Source: Flavobacterium aquidurense
GTDB lineage: Bacteria > Bacteroidota > Bacteroidia > Flavobacteriales > Flavobacteriaceae
Length of the DNA: 64,000 nt
NCBI RefSeq assembly: GCF_001404985.1
Contig: NZ_JRLF01000009.1
Location: 62,001-126,000, forward strand
Reading direction: 5' to 3'
Shown here: one piece after another, positions 43,371-53,276 of the stretch
Numbering within the stretch: position 1 is the first letter of the stretch
Layout of the letters: every line of letters begins with the position of its first letter
Program-made: the position numbers and the translations under genes
Notes under the pieces: model-generated
The model's input: the letters and a program-made list of their open reading frames with translations, nothing else
Databases searched by the model: none
What the model was told of the DNA's origin: nothing

Positions 43371-43625
43371 ATGAAAAATAACAACAATACAGAACAAGAG
43401 CCACAAAAACAAGAATTTCTTTTTGATGGTATTAACTACAAAATCCTATTAATTGGAATTGGCGTTATTGCATTAGGCTTTATCTTAATGTCTGGCGGAG
43501 GAAGTAACGATCCGAAGATTTTTAATGAAGATGTTTTTAATTTTAGACGTATTCGTTTAGCTCCAACAACTGTTTTAATTGGATTTGGAATCACGATTTA
43601 TTCTATTTTCAAAAAATCTAAATAG
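43371..43625 (+). CDS. DUF3098 membrane protein
   Basis: 84 residues: polar Gln/Glu-rich start, then two membrane helices (ILLIGIGVIALGFILMSGG and APTTVLIGFGITIYSIF) joined by a loop containing DPKIFNEDVFNFRRIRLAP, the DUF3098 signature. Function unknown; always between ftsX and uppP in flavobacteria as far as I know, so an envelope role is likely. The space before it contains TTGCGACTGCTTCGCTCCTC, a fragment of a repeat also seen near 50465. Confidence 0.82.
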   Translation: MKNNNNTEQEPQKQEFLFDGINYKILLIGIGVIALGFILMSGGGSNDPKIFNEDVFNFRRIRLAPTTVLIGFGITIYSIFKKSK

Positions 43626-43727
43626 ACTTTCTTAGACTTATTAGACCGCTTAGATCTTTAGATTATTAGATTAATCTCTCAAAAAAATCTAACCTCTAAG
43701 AAGTCTAACAATCTAAAAATCTAATAA
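43623..43727. repeat. TCTAA-type intergenic repeat, copy 1
   Basis: Dense CTTAGA/TCTAAAAATC repeats fill the space between DUF3098 and uppP; the left part reads as TTAGA, the right part as its complement TCTAA, giving an imperfect inverted repeat. Copy 2 is at 47102-47262, before frr. Confidence 0.45.
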
Positions 43728-44525
43728 ATGAATACATTACAAGCTATTGTTCTTGCCATAATTGAAGGAATTACAGAGTTTTTACCTGTTTCTTCAACTG
43801 GACACATGATTATTGCCTCTTCTTTTTTTGGAATTGCCCACGAAGATTTCACTAAACTTTTTACAATTGTTATTCAGCTTGGCGCTATACTTTCTGTAGT
43901 AGTTTTATATTTCAAACGTTTCTTTCAAACACTTGATTTCTATTTTAAACTTTTGGTTGCTTTTATTCCGGCCGTAGTTTTAGGATTATTATTAAGCGAT
44001 TTTATCGACGGATTATTAGAAAATCCGGTTACGGTTGCTGTTTCACTTTTAATAGGAGGATTAATTTTATTGAAGGTTGATGAATGGTTTAATAAACCAA
44101 ACGCTGCCGAAACTTCACAAGAAATCACATATCTACAAGCTTTTAAAATTGGATTGTTTCAATGTTTGGCCATGATTCCCGGAGTTTCACGAAGCGGAGG
44201 AAGTATTGTAGGCGGAATGTCACAAAAACTTACCAGAACAACTGCAGCAGAATTCTCTTTCTTTTTAGCCGTACCTACAATGTTGGGTGCTACTGCAAAA
44301 AAATGTTATGATTATTATAAAGCCGGATTCGAATTATCTCACGACCAAATTAATTTATTAGTTATAGGTAATGTTGTGGCTTTTATTGTAGCTCTTTTGG
44401 CGATAAAAACCTTCATTGGCTTTTTGACTAAAAATGGTTTTAAAGTTTTTGGCTATTACCGAATAATCGCGGGGATCGTTTTATTATTGATCCACTTTTT
44501 CATTCATCCTCTTACCATTATATAA
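43728..44525 (+). CDS. uppP: Undecaprenyl-diphosphatase
   Basis: Recycles undecaprenyl diphosphate to the monophosphate used in peptidoglycan and glycan assembly; polytopic inner-membrane protein, 265 residues (BacA family). Catalytic region 1 is [15 protein letters not shown] at 13-27, and region 2 is [13 protein letters not shown] at 151-163, both intact. About seven to eight membrane helices. Its stop codon shares a base with the truB start (TAATG), indicating tight coupling. Confidence 0.95.
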   Translation: MNTLQAIVLAIIEGITEFLPVSSTGHMIIASSFFGIAHEDFTKLFTIVIQLGAILSVVVLYFKRFFQTLDFYFKLLVAFIPAVVLGLLLSDFIDGLLENPVTVAVSLLIGGLILLKVDEWFNKPNAAETSQEITYLQAFKIGLFQCLAMIPGVSRSGGSIVGGMSQKLTRTTAAEFSFFLAVPTMLGATAKKCYDYYKAGFELSHDQINLLVIGNVVAFIVALLAIKTFIGFLTKNGFKVFGYYRIIAGIVLLLIHFFIHPLTII

Positions 44526-45214
44526 TGACGCCTGAAGATTATTTAAACGGACAAATTTTATTGATAGACAAACCTTTAAAATGGAGTTCGTTTCAAGCTG
44601 TCAATAAATTAAAATACTTATTGATCAATAAAGTCGGACTTCCTAAAAAGTTCAAAATTGGTCATGCCGGAACTTTAGATCCTTTGGCAACTGGCTTATT
44701 ATTGATTTGTACCGGAAAATTCACTAAAAGAATTACTGAATTACAAGGTCAGGCAAAAGAATATACGGGAACTTTTTATATTGGAGCCACTACTCCATCG
44801 TATGATCTGGAAACTGAAATTGACGAAACTTACCCAACTTCTCATATTGATGAGGCCTTGATTCACGAAACCGTAAAACAATTTCTAGGCGAAATCGATC
44901 AAAAACCGCCTATTTTCTCCGCTATCAAAAAAGATGGTGTTCGTTTATATGAACATGCGCGGGCTGGAGAAACAATAGAAATTGCAAGCAGAAAAACTAC
45001 TATTCACGAATTTGAGATTACACGAATTGAACTGCCTGAAATTGATTTTAGAGTAGTTTGCAGCAAAGGAACTTATATTCGTTCGCTGGCTTATGATTTT
45101 GGAAAAGCAATGAATTCAGGATCACATCTAACGGTTTTGCGCAGAACAAAAATTGGTGATTACGATGTAAAAAATGCTATTGATGTTACTTTATTTGAAG
45201 AAAGTCTTAAGTAG
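44525..45214 (+). CDS. truB: tRNA pseudouridine(55) synthase
   Basis: Makes pseudouridine 55 in the T-loop of tRNAs. 229 residues, lacking the C-terminal PUA domain of the E. coli enzyme. The catalytic GTLDPLATGLL contains Asp 52; KIGHAGT precedes it, and RLYEHARAGE and CSKGTYIRSLAYDFG are further family motifs. The start overlaps the uppP stop by one base. Confidence 0.95.
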   Translation: MTPEDYLNGQILLIDKPLKWSSFQAVNKLKYLLINKVGLPKKFKIGHAGTLDPLATGLLLICTGKFTKRITELQGQAKEYTGTFYIGATTPSYDLETEIDETYPTSHIDEALIHETVKQFLGEIDQKPPIFSAIKKDGVRLYEHARAGETIEIASRKTTIHEFEITRIELPEIDFRVVCSKGTYIRSLAYDFGKAMNSGSHLTVLRRTKIGDYDVKNAIDVTLFEESLK

Positions 45215-45585
45215 AAAAAAATACGAAAGCACATTACAAAGAATACTAGTAATGTGCCAACTTCAAAATATTTCTATTTCATAACTTGCTTTTTTGCGGT
45301 TAATAATGAGGAATATTTTTTCCTTCAAACAATAACTTTGAAACAAAATCGTAAAATCTTTCAAATAACTTTTTCATAATAGTGTATTTTTTAATTGTTA
45401 AACATTAAATAGACACCAATAAAAAGAGTAAATCAGAAAATAAATAATAGAAGTGGGATTATATTACTAAGTTACAAAAAAAATAATTCAAAAAAACATT
45501 TTGACGTTTTTTTTTAACTATAGTGTATTTACCCTCAACACATTAACAACTTAAGACTTATTTCAAGATCATTATTGCAAAGAAA
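45215..45585. other. 371-base AT-rich intergenic space
   Basis: Lies between converging truB and the thioredoxin-fold gene. It contains a weak inverted repeat CACATTAC/GTAATGTG (45231-45256), a possible 25-residue leftward frame, and otherwise AT-rich DNA with two copies of ATAGTGTATTT (about 45378 and 45520). I see no tRNA or named element. Confidence 0.4.
45300..45377 (-). CDS. Possible 25-residue peptide
   Basis: Leftward ATG at 45377 opens MKKLFERFYDFVSKLLFEGKN then IPHY before TAA. The sequence can form an amphipathic helix with a basic start. It stands alone in an intergenic space, and I cannot show that it is translated. Confidence 0.25.
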   Translation of the reverse strand: MKKLFERFYDFVSKLLFEGKNIPHY

Positions 45586-46203
45586 TTACAAGCGGTTATA
45601 TGCGATATTTTCTACTATTTGCATGAGTTCTTCCTGAACTGAATTTCCTTTATCAGCCAAGTACCACAATTGCAGATCGGTTTTTATTTTTTCATCAAGT
45701 ACACCAAATTCCTTTTTATAAGCTGCTAATAATTCTGTTGCACCTTTTGGTCTTGGTCCCCAATCAGCACGAACAATTCCTGCTTCTTTACAAATTACAA
45801 TAACTTTTGGTATTGCTTTTCCGCCATTTGTCAGGTATTGATCCATTAATTCAGCATTATCATCCCGTAAAACAATTCTGAGATCTATTTTTTTATGCGA
45901 TGCCAAAGCCATTTTATTGATAACAGGAAGAATTTGAGCTGCATCACCACACCAGCCCTCAGATAACACCAACCAGATATATTTATTATCTAAATGATCC
46001 AGTTTCGAAAGGATTTTTTCAGAAATCGTAATCGTTTTATCCAATCGATTCATTCTGGCGTCATTCAATTTACTATAATTTGTCAGACTTTCAGACTGTT
46101 CGTTTCCGGTTGATTTTCCTTCTACTAATAAGTCTGCAACCATTTTTCGATATTCAGGATACGAATGACTATTAAATAAAGCTTTGGCTATGGTGTTTTT
46201 CAT
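45586..46203 (-). CDS. Thioredoxin-fold protein with single active-site cysteine
   Basis: 205 residues, cytoplasmic (no signal peptide). The thioredoxin-like core (about 65-165) has [15 protein letters not shown] in place of WCxxC, so only the first Cys remains; then [29 protein letters not shown] with the cis-Pro and [12 protein letters not shown]. This is the thioredoxin_9-type family common in Bacteroidota. Without the second Cys it cannot form the classic dithiol and may act through mixed disulfides or as a binding fold. Confidence 0.78.
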   Translation of the reverse strand: MKNTIAKALFNSHSYPEYRKMVADLLVEGKSTGNEQSESLTNYSKLNDARMNRLDKTITISEKILSKLDHLDNKYIWLVLSEGWCGDAAQILPVINKMALASHKKIDLRIVLRDDNAELMDQYLTNGGKAIPKVIVICKEAGIVRADWGPRPKGATELLAAYKKEFGVLDEKIKTDLQLWYLADKGNSVQEELMQIVENIAYNRL

Positions 46204-46364
46204 ATTGGTTTATTTTTTTGAATTGTATAAAAATACAAATTTCAGCAAGACTCAAAGTATGACTTTTATCACATTCAAAAAATTTCTGAAAAATCCTTAT
46301 AAATCTAAAAATAAAAGAACAAGTATTTTTTTTAAAACATTATTTTTAAAAAACAGAATATGTC

Positions 46365-46372
46365 TATATTTG
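46365..46372 (+). promoter_or_regulatory. -7 element (TATATTTG) of pyrH
   Basis: Exact TAnnTTTG ending 21 bases before the ATG at 46394; excludes the longer in-frame extension that begins at 46184. Confidence 0.6.
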
Positions 46373-46393
46373 CACAAATTAACGCAACGACAC

Positions 46394-47101
46394 ATGAAAT
46401 ATAAAAGGATTCTTCTAAAACTAAGCGGTGAAGCCTTAATGGGTGATTTACAATACGGAATTGACCCTAAAAGATTAGCCGAATATGCTGAAGAAATTAA
46501 GCAAATTCACAGTAAAGGAGTAGAAATTGCTATTGTTATTGGAGGAGGAAATATTTTTAGAGGCGTTGCAGGTGCAAGTGCCGGTATGGATAGAGTACAA
46601 GGCGACTATATGGGAATGCTTGCTACAGTTATCAACGGAATGGCATTACAAGGCGCTCTTGAAGACAAAGGGATGAAAACCCGTTTGCAAACTGCATTAA
46701 AAATGGAATCTATCGCAGAACCTTATATTAAAAGAAGAGCAGATCGCCACCTTGAAAAAGGAAGAATTGTAATTTTTGGTGCCGGAACCGGAAATCCTTA
46801 TTTTACAACAGATACAGCTGCAGTTTTAAGAGGTATTGAAATCAATGCAGATGTGATATTAAAAGGAACCCGCGTTGACGGTGTTTATGATTCTGATCCT
46901 GAAAAAAATGCATCAGCAGTAAAATTTGATATGATTTCGTTTGATGATGTCCTTAAAAAAGGATTAAACGTAATGGATACAACAGCTTTTACATTAAGTC
47001 AGGAAAATAAATTGCCAATCGTTGTTTTTGATATGAACAAAATTGGAAATCTATTAAAAATCTGTGAAGGCGAAAACATAGGAACAGTAGTAAATATATA
47101 G
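46394..47101 (+). CDS. pyrH: UMP kinase
   Basis: Phosphorylates UMP to UDP, bacterial hexameric type, cytoplasmic, 235 residues. [14 protein letters not shown] at 4-17, [18 protein letters not shown] around 53-70, [17 protein letters not shown] around 135-151 and [11 protein letters not shown] are the conserved phosphate and nucleotide motifs. The long open extension upstream (to 46184) crosses the promoter and is discarded. Followed by frr, the usual pyrH-frr pair. Confidence 0.96.
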   Translation: MKYKRILLKLSGEALMGDLQYGIDPKRLAEYAEEIKQIHSKGVEIAIVIGGGNIFRGVAGASAGMDRVQGDYMGMLATVINGMALQGALEDKGMKTRLQTALKMESIAEPYIKRRADRHLEKGRIVIFGAGTGNPYFTTDTAAVLRGIEINADVILKGTRVDGVYDSDPEKNASAVKFDMISFDDVLKKGLNVMDTTAFTLSQENKLPIVVFDMNKIGNLLKICEGENIGTVVNI

Positions 47102-47262
47102 ACTACTTAGATTGTTGGATTTTGAGATCATTAGATTTCTCTAAATTTTGATAATCGTACAATATTAAAAAAACAAAAAACTATATTAGTTAGTAAATTA
47201 GATACCGGCATTTTTAAAAATCTAAAAATCGAATCGTCTAAAAATCTAAAAATCTAAAAAAA
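47102..47262. repeat. TCTAA-type intergenic repeat, copy 2
   Basis: Starts CTTAGATTGTTGGATTTTG and ends with four TCTAAAAATC-like units in a row. Same family as 43623-43727; separates pyrH from frr. Confidence 0.45.
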
Positions 47263-47263
47263 A

Positions 47264-47827
47264 ATGACTGAAGAAATAGAATTTATATTAGATAGTACTG
47301 AAGAATCAATGAATGGTTCGATTGCGCATTTAGAGAAAGAATTTCTTAACATTCGTGCAGGAAAAGCTTCTCCGGCAATGCTTGGAAGCGTTTTTGTAGA
47401 TTATTACGGATCAGCAACACCACTTTCGCAAGTGTCTAAAATTAGTGTTCCTGATGCAAGAACAATCACATTGCAGCCTTTCGAAAAAAACATGTTACAG
47501 GTTATCGAAAAAGCAATTATGATTGCCAACATTGGTTTTAACCCAATGAATAATGGTGACGTTATCATTATCAGTGTTCCACCATTGACAGAAGAACGTC
47601 GTAGAGATTTAGCCAAACAAGCAAAATCTGAAGCCGAAGATGCAAAAATTGGTGTGCGTAATGTGCGTAAAGATGCCAACACAGATATCAAAAAATTAGA
47701 GAAAGAAGGAACTTCTGAGGACATTTGTAAATCTGCCGAAGAGCAAGTTCAGAATTTGACAAATACTTACATCAAAAAAATAGATGAATTATTGGCTGCA
47801 AAAGAAGCCGAAATCATGAAAGTGTAA
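47264..47827 (+). CDS. frr: Ribosome recycling factor
   Basis: Splits post-termination ribosomes with EF-G. 187 residues, close to the family norm of 185. The three-helix bundle and hinge are visible: LEKEFLNIRAGKASPAMLGS, VDYYGSATPLSQVSKISVPD, PFEKNMLQVIEKAI, PPLTEERRRDLAKQAK, VRNVRKDAN. Second gene of the pyrH-frr pair. Confidence 0.96.
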   Translation: MTEEIEFILDSTEESMNGSIAHLEKEFLNIRAGKASPAMLGSVFVDYYGSATPLSQVSKISVPDARTITLQPFEKNMLQVIEKAIMIANIGFNPMNNGDVIIISVPPLTEERRRDLAKQAKSEAEDAKIGVRNVRKDANTDIKKLEKEGTSEDICKSAEEQVQNLTNTYIKKIDELLAAKEAEIMKV

Positions 47828-47845
47828 TATTAATCATCACAAAAT

Positions 47846-47887
47846 AAAAATCCGTTTAGTTAAATTGTTACTGGACGGATTTTTTTA
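47846..47887 (+). terminator. Terminator after frr
   Basis: AAAAATCCGT and ACGGATTTTT pair, with AGT/ACT extending the stem, followed by T residues. Confidence 0.75.
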
Positions 47888-47891
47888 TTCC

Positions 47892-47899
47892 TATTTTTG
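47892..47899 (+). promoter_or_regulatory. -7 element (TATTTTTG) of the DUF5686 gene
   Basis: Exact TAnnTTTG just after the frr terminator, 47 bases before the ATG at 47947. Confidence 0.45.
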
Positions 47900-47946
47900 C
47901 ATACCAAAATCACATAATATTCGTTTTTGAAATTATAACATTCTGT

Positions 47947-50439
47947 ATGAGGCTATTTTGTTTATTGACTTTGTTTTTCACGCTTACTATTCAAGCGCAA
48001 TTTCAAATAAACGGAATTGTAACGGATTCCAGCAACAAACCCCTTCCTTTTGCGACCATAAACACTTCAGACAACATCAATACAATTACTGATGTTGACG
48101 GAAAATTTATTTTTACGGTTTCTGCAAATGCAACTCATTTTTCGGTTTCCTATATTGGTTTTCAAAATAAAATTGTTGCCATCACAGATAAAAGATATTA
48201 CTCCGTTTCACTTTCTCAAAAAACAGATGATTTAAAAGAAGTTATTATTTCTAACGAGAATCCTGCTTTAACCCTTATAAAGAAAGTAATTGCGAATAAA
48301 AACAAAAATAATCCACAAAAGAAACTAAGCAGTTTTGAGTACAAAAGTTATAATAAACTTATTGTGACCGCCAATCCGGATTCTATTGATGGCAGGATTG
48401 ATTCTACAGCAGCTTATAAAGATCTAAAGAAAAACCGCATCAATGTAGACTCATCAGATTATAAGTTTAAAGAAATCATTAGCAAACAGCATTTATTTCA
48501 GACTGAAAAAGTTTCACAATATCAGTTTGGAAATAACAAACTCAAAGAAACTATTCTTGGAACAAAAATGGCTGGTTTCAAGCAGCCTATTTACGAAGTA
48601 ATAGCGTTTAACTTACAATCTATATCGATTTATGATCCTAAATATGAACTTTTCGAAACTAAATATGAAAACCCAATTTCGAACAGTGCTCCGGAAAGTT
48701 ATAATTATAAAATACTGGATACAGTAAATATAAAAGGGCGTGAAACTTATGTAATCTATTTTAAAAACAAACAAAAAAGAAAAGCCTCAGGTTTAGAAGG
48801 CGTCTTATATATTGATCAGGAAAATTTTGCTGTCGCCAAAGCTGTAATGCGTATAAAAGGCGTTCTGGATATTAGCGGCATACATGAATTTGAATATGTA
48901 CCCAGCGAAAAAATATGGTTTCAAAGCAATACTACGTTCAAAATCGTAAAAGGGAAAAGCGATGATGACATTAAGATTTTAGGCGGAACAATTCAGTTTG
49001 ACGGAGATGTAGAGGATAATTTTGAAACGCGAAAAAAATCAGCTTCAGATTTCACTTATTTACTTTCAGAAAGCAACAATTTCGATATTCATTACAATAC
49101 AAATCCTCCAATAAAGAATCCGGCACTTTATATTGAAATTAAAGACGATGCAAGCAAAAAACCGGAAGCATTCTGGGATGAATACAGAAAAGAAAGTTTA
49201 GACCTGAAAAGCCAGAAAACATACCAGTTGATAGACAGCCTTTCGATCAAGAAAAGAATTGAAAATCGTTTAGGATTAGGACGAAAAATAATCAATGGTT
49301 ATGTACCAATTGGACCTATTGATCTTGATCTGAAAAAAATCATCAGTTACAATAATTATGAAGGTTTTCGTCTTGGTCTTGGCGGAATCACAAATGATCG
49401 TTTTTCTAAAAATTTCAGAATCGAAGGATATTCGGCTTACGGAACAAAAGACGGTGAAGTTAAATACAGTTTAGGAACCGGCGTTTTACTGGACAAAAGC
49501 ACTAATACCTGGGTAAATGGATATTATACAGATGATGTACGCGAAATTGCAAGTACTGTTTTTGCTGTAGACAAACGAGTTTTTAAAATTTATGATCCGC
49601 GGCCAATCAACATTAGCACTTTCTATAAATATACCGCCTGGAAAGCCAATGTTCAATCTAAAATTATTCCAAAAACCGAAGCTGTTTTCGAATTAGCAAG
49701 AACAAATGTCGAACCCCAATTTGATTATCTTTTTAATTACGACGGAAAATTATATTCCAGTTATGTGATGACAACGGCAATGGTTTCGATTGTCTGGGCA
49801 CCGTTTAGCAATTTTATGCAAACGCCAACCGGAAGAAATGAATCAGAGAAAAGATTCCCAAGATTTACTTTTCAATATACACAATCCTTACCTGATGTTT
49901 TAGGAAACGATTTTACTTTTGGTAAAATAGATTTCAAAACCGAGTATGAAAAAAATTACCTGAACGGTCAAAAAACAAGTTTGCTTTTGCAAGGAGGTTA
50001 TGCAATTGGTGACGTCCCGCTTACGCATTTATACAATACAATGCCTAATAACCTGACCAAAGAAACCGTTATTCAGCGTATTACTTTTGCCGGTCGAAAT
50101 AGTTTTGAGACCATGTATTTTAATGAGTTTTTCTCCAGTCAATATGTCTTTTTTCAAATTAAACATGGTTTTGACCGAATCAGAATCCTTAAAAAAGTTC
50201 GCCCTTCGCTAGTATTAGTTACCAGAATGGCTTGGGGAAATATGGAAAATCCGGAACAACATGTAGGTCCGGAATATAAAACTCTAGACAAAGGTTTCTT
50301 TGAATCCGGAATAGAATTAAACAAGATATATAAAGGTTTTGGTCTGGGAGGTTTCTATCGATATGGTCCAAATCAGTTATTAAAATTCGAGGATAATATT
50401 GCTGTTAAGATTTCTTATGTTTTGGATTTGGGACTTTAG
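47947..50439 (+). CDS. DUF5686 outer-membrane protein with CarboxypepD_reg-like domain
   Basis: 830 residues. Signal peptide to about 18 (TLTIQAQ), CarboxypepD_reg-like domain at about 20-100 (INGIVTDSSNKPLPFATINT, DVDGKFIFTVS, YIGFQNK), an alpha/beta periplasmic region to about 400, then a barrel-like C-terminal half (GFRLGLGGITNDRFSKNFRI, and AVKISYVLDLGL as last strand). The architecture is that of the DUF5686 family, large Bacteroidota outer-membrane proteins of unknown function related in layout to TonB receptors but lacking a plug. Confidence 0.82.
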   Translation: MRLFCLLTLFFTLTIQAQFQINGIVTDSSNKPLPFATINTSDNINTITDVDGKFIFTVSANATHFSVSYIGFQNKIVAITDKRYYSVSLSQKTDDLKEVIISNENPALTLIKKVIANKNKNNPQKKLSSFEYKSYNKLIVTANPDSIDGRIDSTAAYKDLKKNRINVDSSDYKFKEIISKQHLFQTEKVSQYQFGNNKLKETILGTKMAGFKQPIYEVIAFNLQSISIYDPKYELFETKYENPISNSAPESYNYKILDTVNIKGRETYVIYFKNKQKRKASGLEGVLYIDQENFAVAKAVMRIKGVLDISGIHEFEYVPSEKIWFQSNTTFKIVKGKSDDDIKILGGTIQFDGDVEDNFETRKKSASDFTYLLSESNNFDIHYNTNPPIKNPALYIEIKDDASKKPEAFWDEYRKESLDLKSQKTYQLIDSLSIKKRIENRLGLGRKIINGYVPIGPIDLDLKKIISYNNYEGFRLGLGGITNDRFSKNFRIEGYSAYGTKDGEVKYSLGTGVLLDKSTNTWVNGYYTDDVREIASTVFAVDKRVFKIYDPRPINISTFYKYTAWKANVQSKIIPKTEAVFELARTNVEPQFDYLFNYDGKLYSSYVMTTAMVSIVWAPFSNFMQTPTGRNESEKRFPRFTFQYTQSLPDVLGNDFTFGKIDFKTEYEKNYLNGQKTSLLLQGGYAIGDVPLTHLYNTMPNNLTKETVIQRITFAGRNSFETMYFNEFFSSQYVFFQIKHGFDRIRILKKVRPSLVLVTRMAWGNMENPEQHVGPEYKTLDKGFFESGIELNKIYKGFGLGGFYRYGPNQLLKFEDNIAVKISYVLDLGL

Positions 50440-50891
50440 ATTTTAAATTCCAATATTTTTAAAATTGCTTCGCCTGTTCGCTATCGCTCGGGTCCAAATT
50501 CCAATTATACATATAGTTTGTCATCTCGACAGAGGAGAGATCACACTCGAAACTCCGCACAGCATATCACCAATCTTTGTCGAGCCACTAGCGAAGATCC
50601 TTCCTCCGTCAGGATGACAAGATTGTCGCCAATCTTTGTCGATTCCCAAGTGTGATTTGCTTCGCCTATTCGATATCGCTCGGGTCTCCTCCGGTCGAGA
50701 TGACAAAAAACATAGATAAGGCAATAAAAAAAATCCGTACAAATCCGCGTTTTCGCGTGAGCGAATCCGTATCATCCGCGTCCCATCCCGCAATCTTAGA
50801 AATCTTCAAAAGAATCAAAACAAAAAAAATCCCAAACCCCAATAGTAAAATTGGAATTTGGGATTTTTTAAATATTATAATTTAAACCCTT
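50440..50891. repeat. Composite repeat block (TTGCTTCGCC and GTCATCTCGAC families)
   Basis: No gene. Two 30-base direct repeats (50465-50494 and 50657-50686, TTGCTTCGCC to GCTCGGGTC) differ at two bases. Between and around them (50518-50706) is an inverted element bounded by GTCATCTCGAC and GTCGAGATGAC that shares TCGCCAATCTTTGTCGAT with the element at 58610-58715. A TCCGCG-rich stretch and a terminator hairpin (AAATCCCAAA with TTTGGGATTT, 50827-50869) for the antiporter gene follow. Confidence 0.65.
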
Positions 50892-53162
50892 TTATGGTTT
50901 CAAAATCAAAACCGAAGGTGTATTATTCAACCATGTACTTTGAGATTCTATTAGTTTTTTCCAACTGTCTAAACTAATAATCATTAAATTCTGGTTTTCT
51001 AGAAATTCTTTTTTGATGGTTCTGTCGTGCATAATCATAATATGGTTGGGTGCAATTTGCTCAATCGAACGAATCGTTTCCTGAATATCTCTGGTATTTT
51101 TTACTTCGCCACTCGCATCCAGAACTGTAATCTGAGAGCCATTATTATTTATTAGTTTCTTCGCATATTCAATCAGGAAAGAATCTTCTTTAGTAAAAAC
51201 AGGCATAAAAACCTGATTTACTTCTTCTAATTCCTTGTCGATAAAAATACCAACCGGCATTTTACTTTTGGCAATAATATGACGTGTTCTTTCATCAAAA
51301 GGAGAGTTCTCGAACAAACCTTCTTTTCCGGTAAACTTATCGATCAAACGATCCGGATTTACAATTCGGGTGGTAAAGCCAAGAATCTTTCCAAGCAAAG
51401 TTCCATCAAAAATAGATTGTCCTAAACCTACCAATAATAAATCATATTCGCCTTGATTTGCCGTATCGATAATATCTGTATCAATATCATTCGTTACTTT
51501 AAAAATGCTCACCATATTTTGGTTCAAACGTTCTGATTCTTCGATTACCGGAACTAACATTTTACGCTCATGATCTTTTACATCAAACGAATGTATCTCT
51601 GTACTTAATGATAAATGCATTGCGGTAACGATCGAATTGTCGCCTTGTTTTTTAACCAGACTGTTTGCGATTTTCAATAATTTTTTACCTCTTTCAGGAG
51701 TTCCAAACGATAATAAAATCTTGTATTTGCTTTTATTTCCAATTTCCTGAGGAATTGCGGTTATTTTATCTTTAAAAATAAATCCTATAAAATCTAATGC
51801 CGGACCGGTCATAAAAGTGGTTACTAAAGCCATAATAACCATCATGGTAAAAATCTCTGTAGAAAGAACTCCAAGATCATAACCAATATTTAAAACCACC
51901 AACTCCATTAAACCACGAGTATTCATTAACGCTCCAATGGCTAAACTATCTTTCCAGTTTTGTCCCACAAACTTAGCGGCCAAAGCACTTCCAAGAAATT
52001 TTCCCGCAACGGCAACGGCAATAATTACCCCTGTAACTTTCCATAAATACGGATCGTTCAATAAACCTATTTGTGTACGTAAACCTGTAAAAACAAAGAA
52101 TAATGGCAATAGAACGATGATAGCAACGTCTTCTACTTTTTCGATAAAAATATTTCTGAATTTGTTGTTTTCAGGCATAATCGCTCCGGCTAAAAAAGCA
52201 CCAAACAAAGCGTGGATTCCAATTAATTCAGCAGCATAGGCCGAGAATAAAAGTGTAAGGAAGAAAATAGCAACAACCGGTTTGTTTAAACTTTCGCGAG
52301 TTGAATTTAAATCTCCAACACGTTTCAGGAACGGACGAACTATTTTTAGCATAACTATTACATACAAAATAGCCAACCCAATAACATACAATGCACTTGT
52401 AAATGAACCCGCTTTTACAATCGCAATTACAACAGCCAGGATACACCAAGCCGTAATATCATCTGCAGCAGCACAAGTTATGGCAATAGTACCCAGTTTT
52501 GTTTTTTGCATGCCTCGCTCCTGCACGATTCTGGCCAACACCGGAAACGCTGTGATACTCATCGCGATTCCCATAAATAAACCAAACGATGCAAACTCAA
52601 CTCCAACGGGAGCAAAAGTATGGTAGATAAAATAAGCCAATGACAGACCCAGGGCAAAAGGGATAACAATACTAGCGTGACTTATTACTACAGCATCGTG
52701 TGCTTTATTTTTTAATACTTTCAGATCTAGTTCCATCCCAATAACGAACATGAAAAGAATCAAACCAATCTGGCTTAAGAATTGTAAATTACCTAAAGAT
52801 TCTTTTGGAAATAATGCCGCTGAGAATTCAGGAAAATACATTCCGACCAAAGAGGGCCCTAAAACAATACCCGCAATCATTTCTCCAATTACAGATGGTT
52901 GTCCTATTTTTCTAAAAACCCATCCAAACAAACGTGCTACTAAAATAATAGTAACGATCTGTGCCAATAAAATAGCCAGGGGATGTTTTAAATTTTCGAT
53001 CATCGAATTTAGAAAGTCATTCCAATGATTGCTTACTATTTGCTTGTGTACGATTCCGCGCCCTACTTCGAGTGCAGCACCTTTTGAAATTACCCAATAT
53101 ATCAGAGCTGTAAAACCACCAATAACCGTAACGTAAAATAAGGAGTTCTTTATGTTATTCAT
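50892..53162 (-). CDS. Cation:proton antiporter (CPA2, KefB-like) with C-terminal stress-type domain
   Basis: 756 residues. One N-terminal helix, then about twelve helices over 55-460 (Na/H exchanger domain) with the CPA2 ion-site motif TCAAADDITAWCILA and the GIGMELDLK/GAFLAGAIMPEN segments. The cytosolic part (about 480-756) has universal-stress-protein-like strands (YKILLSFGTPERGKKLLKIA, YDLLLVGLGQSIFDG, SQITVLDASGE). No KefB-type NAD-binding (TrkA-N) domain is present. Likely exchanges K+ or Na+ for protons at the inner membrane; gating ligand unknown. Confidence 0.85.
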   Translation of the reverse strand: MNNIKNSLFYVTVIGGFTALIYWVISKGAALEVGRGIVHKQIVSNHWNDFLNSMIENLKHPLAILLAQIVTIILVARLFGWVFRKIGQPSVIGEMIAGIVLGPSLVGMYFPEFSAALFPKESLGNLQFLSQIGLILFMFVIGMELDLKVLKNKAHDAVVISHASIVIPFALGLSLAYFIYHTFAPVGVEFASFGLFMGIAMSITAFPVLARIVQERGMQKTKLGTIAITCAAADDITAWCILAVVIAIVKAGSFTSALYVIGLAILYVIVMLKIVRPFLKRVGDLNSTRESLNKPVVAIFFLTLLFSAYAAELIGIHALFGAFLAGAIMPENNKFRNIFIEKVEDVAIIVLLPLFFVFTGLRTQIGLLNDPYLWKVTGVIIAVAVAGKFLGSALAAKFVGQNWKDSLAIGALMNTRGLMELVVLNIGYDLGVLSTEIFTMMVIMALVTTFMTGPALDFIGFIFKDKITAIPQEIGNKSKYKILLSFGTPERGKKLLKIANSLVKKQGDNSIVTAMHLSLSTEIHSFDVKDHERKMLVPVIEESERLNQNMVSIFKVTNDIDTDIIDTANQGEYDLLLVGLGQSIFDGTLLGKILGFTTRIVNPDRLIDKFTGKEGLFENSPFDERTRHIIAKSKMPVGIFIDKELEEVNQVFMPVFTKEDSFLIEYAKKLINNNGSQITVLDASGEVKNTRDIQETIRSIEQIAPNHIMIMHDRTIKKEFLENQNLMIISLDSWKKLIESQSTWLNNTPSVLILKP

Positions 53163-53276
53163 AACTCGTTTTTTTGATTTTAATGGTGCAAATATCAGAA
53201 CTGGGAATTAAGTGAAAAAGTAAATTTTAACCAAATTTTAAATGTATGTAACAAGTCCGAAAAACTTTGTAATAAG

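Noticed and set aside
46184..46393. 70-residue N-terminal extension of UMP kinase
   Set aside because: It contains the TATATTTG promoter element and overlaps the thioredoxin-fold gene start.
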